Below are positions 55,838 through 64,000 of a DNA stretch of 64,000 nt, in pieces; the stretch's first letter is position 1, and every line of letters starts with the position of its first letter. The DNA is taken from assembly GCF_958298935.1 (NCBI RefSeq), contig NC_084941.1, positions 15,040,001 to 15,104,000 on the forward strand, read 5' to 3'. Source of the stretch: Phragmites australis (Eukaryota > Streptophyta > Magnoliopsida > Poales > Poaceae). The translations under genes and the position numbers were made by a program. The notes under the pieces are model-generated. The model saw only the letters and a list, made by a program, of their open reading frames with translations. It was not told the DNA's origin and did not search any database.

Positions 55838-57064
55838 AACTACTAAGAGTACATTCATAGTAATAAAGAGGGCCTCCTGTGGTTACGGATCGCCTGTGGA
55901 AATAAATTTTCACAGGCGATTCCTTATGTGAACCACCTGTGATAATGGATGCTGTGAAAATAGTCATTTCCACGAGCAGTTTCTTATGTGAACTGCTTCT
56001 AGAAATGACCATCCATTAAAAAATTCATAACTTTTTCATATTAAGTCGGATGAGGAAAAACTCTATATGAAAATTGTAGCCCTCGACGAGATCTACAACC
56101 TTGTAGTTGACATTTTTTTTACTTGAAGTCATTTAGATGTCCAAATAATTGTTTGAAACTTCAAATAATTATTTAGACATCTAAATGACTTCAAATGAAA
56201 AAAATTTCAACTACAAGGTTGTAGATCTCGTCGAGGGCTATAATTTTCATATAGTGTTTGTCCTCATCAGACTTTGTATGAAAAAGTTAGGAATTTTTTA
56301 AGATAAACTATCATCTATTTCTACAGACGGTTCTTTATTTGAACCGTCTGTAATAATTGATGGTTATTTCTACAGACGGTTAATTAGATAGACCGTCTAT
56401 AGAAATATGTGACAGTTTATCTTAAAATATTCATAACTTTTTCATACAAAGTCAGATGAGGGCAAACTTTATATGAAAATTGTAGCCCTCGACGAGATCT
56501 ACAACTTTGTAGTTGAAACATTTTTTATTTGTAGTCATTTAGATGCCCAAATAATCATTTGAAATTTTGGATATAAGATATTAAAAGAATTACATATGCT
56601 AATTTGGTCGGTAGTAGTTCTGTGGTGGGATGGTGAGAAGGGTTCGCGCGAGCTGAGGGGTTTTAAGTTCGAGTGCCAAAAACCGTGTAGCGCGCGTATT
56701 TCGCACGAAAAAACGCATGACTTGTGACTTGTGACTTCGCGACCGCGGGGGTGCCTGGTCAGTAAAAAAATGCTTTTTTCAAGTTAAAAACTATCAATTC
56801 AGGGACCGATTATCACATGCCCCGCTTATGGAACCGTTTGTAGAAATAAATTTTTCAGAGGCGGTCTGCTTAAGGAACCGCCTGTGGAAACCTATTTTCA
56901 CAGGCGGTTTCTTAAGTGAACCGTCTGTGGTAATAGATTTCCACAGGCGGTTCTTTTGCGCTTGTGAAAATTGCTCATTTCTATAGGCTTTCGATCACAT
57001 GCGGGTGCGCTAAACGCTTGTGAAAACGAGTTACCACCTGCCTCTAAAAATAGTTTTTGTAGTG
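55838..57064. mobile_element. non-autonomous CACTA-type element with internal foldback
   Basis: The right end reads ...TAGTTTTTGTAGTG (reverse complement CACTACAAAAACTA). The left end AACTACTAAGAG is a decayed CACTAC. Both subterminal zones are full of the short motif (A/G)ACCG(C/T)CTGTGG and its complement CCACAGGCGGTT, in both orientations, as typical of CACTA transposase binding zones. Between them an ~140-bp block is present three times (see the foldback entry). No transposase. The 3-bp target duplication cannot be confirmed. Confidence 0.75.
56020..56570. repeat. three-copy inverted/direct foldback inside the CACTA element
   Basis: The block CATAACTTTTTCATA...GAAAATTGTAGCCCTCGACG...CATTTAGATGTCCAAATAAT is at 56024-56155. 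It is inverted at about 56160-56302, forming a near-continuous hairpin, and repeated in direct orientation at 56429-56570. Each copy retains GTAGCCCTCGACGAGATCTA or its complement. Confidence 0.88.
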
Positions 57065-57383
57065 GTGGCTGCGACCGTTCAAATTTCAAACCCGGTCAAC
57101 CATTAGTCTTTTCTCTGTATCCTTTCAAAAAGTCAGGACGATATTTCTCGGATGACTTGAGGTTCCTATTCGGATGGAATATCTTCTCGGGGGCTCTCAT
57201 GAGTACTTAGAGGTATTCAAAATCCCGACCAGATGACCCAAGAACTCCAAGATCTTGGTTAGATGTACCATCCTATCCAGGGACCCAAGTTACAACTCAA
57301 AGATGCAGTCAGTCAAAATGTTTATCTTTGCTGATTAAGCTCTTGATCCATCAAAGCTTCATTTCACATACTGATAGAGGGCT

Positions 57384-57931
57384 TGATGATGGGTAGCATA
57401 AAATTATCGTACCCGGATCCCTTAAGGTTTCCTATATTCCAGGGCATATCTATGTGCATAGGAAGAGAATCTCTACACGTATGAAAACTACCCGTAGATA
57501 CCAGGAATATCTCGTAAACACGAAAGTTTATCTCTAAGAATGATATGGAAGGAGTCCAAAAATCGCATGATGACCTCTATGTATACATAACCAAAAGACC
57601 CTACGAAAGACAAGTCTATTTAAGTTATTTGAGCCTACAGAAGCCTTAAGCCCTAAGCCTTCTGCATTCCTAATCTACATCAGCAATCCTCTATGACTAC
57701 GAACAATGAGCCCCTCGATTGGTTTAGATCTATCTAAACTAGTCAGGAACCCCATTTGTAAACAGTCTCATACAACAATATAAGATACACATGATGTAAA
57801 AGCGTAGGACTATTATCCTAAAAAAATCTAAACCTGTATAAATCTTTACGTATGACGTATGATTCGACTACAAGAAATATCTCCTACTTCATTTATAAGT
57901 TTGGTACATTAACGGTTCACAATTGTCAACA
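57384..57931 (+). mobile_element. E8 3' LTR
   Basis: TGATGATGGGTAGCATAAAA to CAATTGTCAACA, 548 bp, followed by GATCC. It lies about 320 bp from the formin stop codon and may have replaced the native downstream flank. Confidence 0.82.
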
Positions 57932-57936
57932 GATCC

Positions 57937-58250
57937 AAAACTTGACAATCTTACAAGGATCAAATATAAGTTTTTCTATTTACTGGTTGTTCACTTGATC
58001 TGACTGAAAACTAATCTTGCTCTCTGTCCCAATCATAATACTAAATAATATATTTATTTATTTTGTACAAAAAAGAATTCGAACCATCCATAATTATACA
58101 ACATGACTTGAACCTATCTTCGTACTTATCAAAACTTACATATGTGCTTGATTTGCTATGGTAAAATGGTAACAGTATTCATCTATATTTGATTCTAGTG
58201 GTTCTGTTGGTTTTAAAAATTCAGTGTGCTTCCTCCCTGATGTCCATCTC
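57937..58250 (-). promoter_or_regulatory. formin 3' untranslated region with poly(A) signals
   Basis: On the minus strand the stop at 58251 is followed by an AT-rich region with overlapping AATAAATAAATAT at about 58045-58058, near-perfect polyadenylation signals about 200 bp after the stop. The E8 boundary at 57931 then bounds the transcript region. Confidence 0.55.
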
Positions 58251-61200
58251 CTACAGCGACCAACTATCTTCATCGGAGTTGCTCTCTCTTCCATGGTGGC
58301 TGCGCATATTCAGGACCGGCATTGCAGCAGTCGCTGACATACGGAAGGACCTTGCAGACCCAACAACTGTTCTGTCCTGCTGGCCGACTTCCCTGCAGAC
58401 ATGGTCCAACATGGAGAGGAAGTCCCTCACCACCATGAATATCCTCAGAGGGTGTGCTTCCTCCTTCACGGCATCGCCGTGGAAGTACTCAGTGATCTCT
58501 TTCACTCTTCCCAGAGCCCTCTTCTCCTCACACCTGACTTGTTCGATCTCCAGCTCAGCTTCCTTGAGAAAGTCATGCATCATGGCAAAGAACTTCTGGC
58601 CATGGGTGCACTGCTTCTCCAGCTGGATGACCAACTTGATCTTCCCAAGACCAGCTTCCAGCTTGGATACATACCCATGCAGCACATCGAAGTCCATGCT
58701 AGCTGCTTTCTTGACGTTACCTAGCTCGTTGCTCAGCCCAGACACAACTTTCAGGCCTTGCTTGCGGAACTGTTCGTCTTTCATGATATTTCTGATTTGG
58801 TTTTCTGCAGCTTTCTCAGATTTTGCATCTTCAGATCGGACAATTTCTTGAACAACAAAGTGTAGAAGGGTGGTTTTGCCATCGATGCCTTTGACATCTG
58901 CAAGCTTTAGGAGGGTGTCCAACTTGAAGGCTTTTGCCTGGCCCCGGTTTGTGCCAACATTCATTCGGTTCCCAGTTCTCAGGACAGCTTCAAGCAGCTT
59001 TAGGAACAATCTACTGCCTTTTATATCATCGCAAGCTGCCTGAGGAACCAAGTAAAGAAAGTCAGCTACTCACACATACCGTTGTACGGCTCAAGAGTTC
59101 ATATAGTGCTAAAATGCAGTATTCCAAAAAATCATAAGAAAAACTTGGAATGTCCCTTTCCAAAATTGTGTAGTTCTAAAAACTGATTCTACTACGTTCA
59201 GTGGTGCTCAGATATGATATATCAATAAACATTGATAGGCTAAGAAATGACATTTTTAGTAAACGACAGGCTTATATCTTTGCTGGTTACTGGACATACT
59301 ATTATACAAGAAGTTGTTGCATGGATGCCACAGTAGATCGCACACAAGTGACATAGCTGCAGCCTAGTCACAGATATGCTGCAAGGAGAAGGTAATAAGA
59401 AGCTAAGCAAGAACTGAGCAGCTGGGCATGTTGTCAGGCACTAGCGAGCAGCGATATACAAGCTGATGGTTGTTTGCAAGGCTGTAAACAGCTAGTATAC
59501 TAACAACAACAGTCACTGACCAGAAAATGTGGTGATTAAAATGGTGCTAGCATTTTGACCATCTTCTGTTTATAATGTCTAAAATTCAAAATCTGTTGTA
59601 TTTACCAAAACTCGCGGCAAAGGTGCAGGATTAGTACTCTTTAAAGCGACCCCTGTTTAAGGAACTGAGCCTATCTCAGTTGACGGAAGGTCCATCAGCT
59701 AGGTTCAAGTCCTCTTCAACTCGAATTTGAGTGCATATTTCTTCTCATATGCAATGCCACCTAGTTCCTCCTAGGTTGGCCGAGTTTTTTTCAAACCTAC
59801 CCCTGTTTATGAAGACATTTAAGCTCAAGGAGTGATAGCTGCGAAGCAGTTGCTGTGTTATACACCTATGCAATTATGCAGTCTCATAATTGAATCAGAA
59901 GTATCCCAAATTGGCCCCGGGCAGACGATAGTAAATGACAAAATACAAGTTAAATTGAAGCCACTCATCATAGAAATAAGTATTCAGATGAAATGGTGTA
60001 CCTCTAGTGTTTCAAAAGACTTTCTGAGGTAATTTATTTCACTCTCAAAATTTGCTCGATATAGCATAGCGTCAACTCTTTTGAAGGAAAAAGGTATATC
60101 AAGCACTGCCTTAAGAAAACGCTCTGCCGAACCAAGCTTTGATAAGTCCCCAGTGAAGTTCCGAAGCTTTAGTTCTTCCTCCTTCGTAGGAGCCATCTTT
60201 ACTAAGGTTTCCAAAAGTCCAGCTCCCAAACATTCAGCATTTCCTATTTAAAGTGAAAGTAGCAATAACTTGTGGTGAGTGCATTAGACAAAGTAGTTTG
60301 TAATACGTAATGTACCAGATAGAACAGCATGCACAATTGGCCTTAATATTCATTCAATATAAGAGAGGCAAGTTTTCACACATATTTAGTCTAGAAAAAT
60401 GTAAGTGAGAGTCAAAACTACAGTAGTGCAAAGTCTGAAATTGAACATCTTTGTACTACTGCTGCTATGATATGGAAAATGCAAATGATGCTTGTTATGA
60501 AGTGAGGTGCCTAATGTGTACAATGTGAATAAGCTTGTTCAGAGTATATTCATTATTCAAGGTGTAGTGAAAATTTTCTCTGTACTGAAATCTAACAAGA
60601 GAATATGTTTTTCGACTTTTATAAGTTTGTCTCACATTATAGCCAAGAAACTCTTTCAAAGGCTACACGTATGTGAGAGTGTCACATCAGAATATTCACA
60701 GCTTCACTATCAGAAATGGTTGGTAAATGTCTTCTTGTGAGTAAGCCATTTCAGTAAATTGTATTGTTGAGATATGACAGGAATAAATTTTTTAGTGCTG
60801 CATTGTTTACATCATTGTCGCTGTTATCTTCCAATTGAAAGAGTGCCAATGGAAGCTAAAGACAAGTCACTATAAATTTGGAAGTTATCATATACTGGAT
60901 TACCCTGCAATCCTAGAAGTGTCCAAATCAAAATTAGTTAAGAGATATCCCATCAACAAGACAACAACCTAGTATATAAAGGTCAGTCAACCTATTAGAT
61001 ATCAGCTGAGGTCACAACAGAATCCAAAAACTACTACATGCTCTTAGATATTTTGGAATCATAAATAATCACATCGATGAATCGATGACCAAAGAATTGC
61101 TCACCATCTACCAGTGCATCGGAGACCTCCTCCAGTGTGACATTCAGCGCACGCAGCAGGATGGCAACATTTTGTGCCTTCTTGGGATCAAGGACCTTCT

Positions 61201-62678
61201 CCTCTTGTCTGCACTGTGGCACACCAACTTTCTTTGGAGTATCCCTACTAGGAGGCACATTTGCCGCATTGTTCATGAAAAGCACCTCGATCATGTCCTC
61301 ATCCAGCCTACAAGACACTCATGTCAACATCAAATAACTTTGAAAGTAACAAGCAATCAACAGTTTCTGCATCTGTTCTGAAAATCTATCTTAACTGGAA
61401 TGAGTTGGATTTGAGCTGGTCCCAGACCATGTCGCGGTCGGAGCATGCCCGGACCTTGTCCCAGTGCAGCGGCTTCAGTTTCGGCCAGGCTTCATCACCG
61501 GCAGCATCATCCAGCGTCCGCATTGACGTGCTGGTAGTGTTCTCATTGTCCCTCTTGACTGCTGAGACGGGCGCTCTCGGCACGGCAACGCTCGGGCCCT
61601 CTGTTGGTGCTGGCTTGAGCAGACGACGCGCTGATAATGGTCCAGCAGATGGCTCTGGTGGCGGAGGTGGAGGTTTTGGAATTGCGTTGTTGCTTCTTGG
61701 CGCTGGTGGTGGTGGTGGTGGAGGAGGAGGCGGGGGTGGGGCTGGTGGATTGGACGGTGGCGAGACCATTTGTTTGATCATGTCCGAGGCGGAGCCGGCG
61801 GAGAAACGAGTGCGTGGCAGCGTCCGGCGGGAGCTTGGAGCGGGCGGAAGGGGCGCCAGCTGCGCCACGGCGGCAGCGGCGGTGGCCGGCATCGAGGGGA
61901 AGAAGTCGCTGGTAAGGCTGGGGAGACTGCGGCGGGAGGGGGTGGTGGTGCGGGGGCTGGATGCGCTCGCCTCGCTCCACGTCCCGCCTCCCTCACCGCC
62001 ACCGGACTCCACCGAGCGCTGCCCCGGCGTGTAGTACGCGGCATCCTCGTCGGACGACCCCGCGCGCCGCAGCGGCGGGAGCGGCCGGAGCTCAGGGCTC
62101 GGGACCGTGTCGACGTCACGGCACATGCCCCGCCGCGCGCGCTCCGTGCGAACCTTCCGGTACGGAGTGCCCAACGACGATCCCGCCACAGAGGCGCCCA
62201 CCGCGTCCGCGTGCACCGCGACGGCGGCAGGGCCAGGGTGCGTGGCGGCGGCCGCGGGCTTGTGTGGATGGGCGGGGTGGCGGGCGAGGCGGCCGGTGAG
62301 GAGGAACGCGGCGGCGAAGGCAAGAAGCGCGAGGACGGCCGCCGCAGCAGCGGAGGCGACGACGATGGCGGCCTTGGGCGTCCCCCAGCCACCGGCGCCG
62401 TGGAGGCGCGGGGTCGGGCCGGTGCGGGAGGACGAGGCGTCCGCAGCGACAGTGGTGGGGCCCGGCGGCGGAGGGAGCAGCGCGGGCCCCCCGTCGACGG
62501 GCTGGGCCGGCGTGGAAGGGTCGGAAGCGAAGCCCGGGGCAGGTGGCGTTGTCGTGGACGGCGGCGGGGTCCATTCGATGGGGAAGAGCGGCTCGTGCAG
62601 CGCCCGCCGGGCTTCGCCGGCGGCGGCTGCCGGGAGGAGGAGGAGGAGAACCGACGCGAGCGTGATGAGTAGAGGCAT
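58251..62678 (-). CDS. class I formin-like protein, four exons
   Basis: Formins nucleate and elongate actin filaments; plant class I members anchor at the plasma membrane. CDS by exon: 62678-61396, 61307-61105, 60243-60002, 59039-58251. All introns are GT-AG (GTTAAG/TAG, GTGAGC/TAG, GTACAC/CAG) and the spliced frame is 2517 nt, 838 residues, with no internal stop. Residues 1-20 are a signal peptide ([20 protein letters not shown]). About 103-128 is a transmembrane helix. 308-345 is the proline-rich FH1 that binds profilin. FH2 begins near 399 ([10 protein letters not shown]), includes [20 protein letters not shown] in exon 3, and carries the signature [16 protein letters not shown] and LLHFVVQEI in exon 4. 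The C-terminus is [12 protein letters not shown] do not assign a numbered FH symbol. Confidence 0.95.
59660..59798 (+). mobile_element. tRNA-derived SINE in formin intron 3
   Basis: 139 bp flanked by identical ACCCCTGTTTA at 59649-59659 and 59799-59809. It contains CTATCTCAGTTGACGG, an A-box-like segment, and GGTTCAAGTCC at 59703-59713, which fits the pol III B-box consensus GGTTCRANYCC. Near its end is a T-rich GAGTTTTTTTC. It lies opposite to the gene orientation and away from splice sites, so it is probably neutral. Confidence 0.75.
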
Positions 62679-62760
62679 CGTTGAGCGAGAGAGAGAGAGA
62701 GAGAGAGAGAGTGAGAGTGGAAGAAGAAAAGCGGTGGAGTGAGGGGAGGAATAAGGAAGG
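62679..62760 (-). promoter_or_regulatory. formin 5' untranslated region with CT microsatellite
   Basis: Directly upstream of the start codon the minus strand is a (CT)n tract at 62687-62710, within a pyrimidine-rich leader. Such tracts are common in plant 5' leaders and core promoters. I could not fix a TATA box. The next upstream sequence (62770-62830) is strongly AT-rich. Confidence 0.5.
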
Positions 62761-62943
62761 ACTGAGGTAGAAGATTTTTTTAATATTATTTTTTATACGG
62801 TAATTTTAAAAAAATTATATAAATTCGAAAATTAAAAAATAACTTATTGTCGTGAGATGATTCGGCGAAATCTAGTTTTCTCTCTCGGGATCTAGAAAAA
62901 TAAATTTTCGCTCATTGAACTATAAAAATTATTTTCTAGGATT

Positions 62944-63090
62944 GAAACTACGAAAATTAAAGTTTTCGTAGTTTGATCTCACCAAAATTCAATTTTCGCA
63001 GATTGGTTGCACAGAAATATTTTTGTTGGACCGTTGTGCGAAAATTGCCAATTTTCGTTGGACTATGTTGTGAAAATTGCAATTTTCACA
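62944..63090. repeat. three GAAAATT palindromes upstream of formin
   Basis: 62945-62974 has perfect 12-bp arms AAACTACGAAAA/TTTTCGTAGTTT around a 6-base loop. 63039-63057 has CGAAAATT/AATTTTCG around GCC. 63069-63090 is a perfect 22-bp palindrome centred on AATTGCAATT. They share the half-site GAAAATT. They may be remnants of a small foldback element or regulatory sequence. Confidence 0.8.
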
Positions 63091-63189
63091 CAAGGTTGTG
63101 TGAAAACCTCACAGTTTTGCTCTGTGCGTACACCTCGTCTACTTTGCCTGTTTGTCACACCTGCCCACTCTCAGTGCGTATTTGTCTTA

Positions 63190-63315
63190 GTATGTCGTTT
63201 GGGAGAGAAGAGGAAGAAGAGGAAATAAAAGGGAAGAGGAAGAGATGGAAGAAAGAGGAAGAGACGAAGGATAAGGAAAGAGAGAGAAGTAACGAGCGAG
63301 AAGGATGAAGGAGGG
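63190..63315 (+). repeat. purine-rich (GA/GAA) tract
   Basis: Almost pure A/G over about 120 bp, with GGAAGAGG, GAAGAAG and GAGAGAG runs. The open frame it creates is low-complexity and not a gene. Confidence 0.7.
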
Positions 63316-64000
63316 AGGTAAACAAAATTAGTTTGTTTTTGTTAGTTTTGTTTTTTTAGGTTATGTAATTTTAATGAGATATTTGTTAGTTTTAGATGTA
63401 TGTAGAAATATTTGCTAGTTTTATATGTATATAGGAAAATTTATATTACGGTAAATGAGTAGGGGAACAAATTTAGATGTATAGATCTATGAAAGAATAT
63501 ATGTTAGATTTAGATGTATGTAGAAATTATGTTACATGTATGTAGAAATATATGTTAGTTTTAGATGTATGTAGAAATAATTTATATTAAAATAATTTAG
63601 ATCTATGTAGGATGTAATATTTACTTTAGAATAAATGAGAAGGGAAAGAAATTATAGATTCAATTCCGTTATCATGTAGATGTACATTTTAATTTGCGAT
63701 ATTTGTTCTACGTTATACATATTGAATTATGTCTTTTCCTAATATTTGTACTGATATAATATTAGTCGATATAATTTATGATTTAGTGTAAGAATATTTT
63801 TATAGTTCATTGTAAATTATGTCATATGTAGATCTATGAAACCCTATAAGCCTTAGAGTAAACATTTTTTAAGTAAATTTATTTGTTTTTTTAATAATTT
63901 TAGATTTAGGTAATTTTAGTAGTACCTTATTATACATCTATGTCTTTAATTAGAGATTAGAAAAAACAGAATTTAGGTTATGGTGGTTCATTATGTATGT
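63316..64000. repeat. AT-rich region with degenerate repeats
   Basis: The unit TTAGTTTTAGATGTATGTAG followed by AAATAT(A/T)T recurs at about 63386, 63503 (as TTAGATTTAGATGTATG), 63534 and 63555, with further weaker copies to 63620. No gene is visible to the window end. It may be part of a larger AT-rich transposon that continues outside. Confidence 0.5.

Larger units (their letters stand above)
52833..57931 (+). mobile_element. E8: gag-only Ty3/gypsy-type element next to the formin gene
   Basis: LTRs at 52833-53363 and 57384-57931 share TGA(A/T)GATGGGTAG, AATCTACATCAGCAATCCTC, GAGCCCCTCGA and CCTGTATAAATC. Flanks are GATAC (52828-52832) and GATCC (57932-57936), one mismatch. Internal coding is limited to gag and the start of a protease (VLIDGGS near 55646). 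RT, RNase H and integrase are absent. A CACTA-type element occupies about 55838-57064. The primer-binding-like sequence GTTGACGTCGTCTATGGCGA after the 5' LTR resembles those of E1 and E4, suggesting a Tat-related, non-autonomous element. Confidence 0.82.

Noticed and set aside
58189..58851. 220-codon plus-strand frame
   Set aside because: Antisense shadow of formin exon 4, which carries the recognisable FH2 sequence on the minus strand.
59690..59720. tRNA gene suggested by A- and B-box-like motifs
   Set aside because: No cloverleaf can be drawn, and the unit is flanked by an 11-bp duplication and has a T-rich end, which fits a SINE.
61386..61400. Formin exon 1 running on to the TAG stop after SFQLR
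   Set aside because: The family continues SFQ-LDEDMIE; a GTTAAG donor within CAG and a TAG acceptor at 61308-61310 restore exactly that reading.
61321..62742. Long plus-strand frames (237, 300 and 211 codons)
   Set aside because: They are antisense shadows of the GC-rich first exon of the formin.

Overview
The window is plant nuclear DNA, most likely from a grass. It is dense in nested LTR retrotransposons and carries one convincing host gene, a class I formin on the minus strand (CDS 62678 down to 58251, four exons, 838 codons plus stop). The call of a plant rests on this gene, on dual-RNase-H Tat-lineage and chromodomain Ty3/gypsy elements, on Ty1/copia remnants, and on CACTA-, Mutator-, hAT- and SINE-type elements. 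I cannot name the species. No rRNA, tRNA gene, CRISPR array or bacterial operon was seen.

Layout. 1-2285: LTR sequence of a Tekay/Del-like family. 2286-4850: degraded host or transposon sequence with a hAT transposase zinc-finger remnant. 4851-6100: a copia LTR, primer-binding site and AT-rich leader. 6120-35080: an old Ty3/gypsy remnant (E3) whose reverse transcriptase was split by a minus-strand Tat element (E2, 7445-34138, target duplication AGCAC). E2 was in turn hit by a solo LTR in its 3' LTR (7619-8924, duplication GGCAC) and by a second, plus-strand Tat element of the same family (E1, 10025-22888, duplication GCATG). A Mutator-type foldback MITE sits in the E1 5' LTR (10681-11420, 9-bp duplication TTATCTGGG). 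35087-40776: another Tat-like element without integrase (E4, duplication CTTAC). 41349-46260: 3' half of a minus-strand Tekay-like chromovirus (E5). 46430-48160: 3' end of a plus-strand Tat-like element with a 29-bp minisatellite (E6). 48161 to about 50260: a broken copia pol and LTR. 50300-52832: intergenic DNA with an unusual palindrome cluster and a MITE. 52833-57931: a gag-only Tat-like element (E8) carrying a CACTA-type foldback insertion. 57932-62711: the formin gene with a SINE in intron 3. 62712-64000: its upstream region, palindrome-rich and AT-rich.

All retrotransposon reading frames carry stops or frameshifts. In two of the three elements where I located it, the reverse transcriptase active site has an Asp-to-Asn change. 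The E1 and E2 elements each carry a conserved multi-exon gene antisense to gag-pol, with an N-terminal putative gypsy-type transposon domain (PF04195-like) and a C-terminal coiled coil. The formin looks intact: canonical splice junctions join one open frame with signal peptide, transmembrane segment, proline-rich FH1 and FH2. It is the only gene here I expect to be functional.
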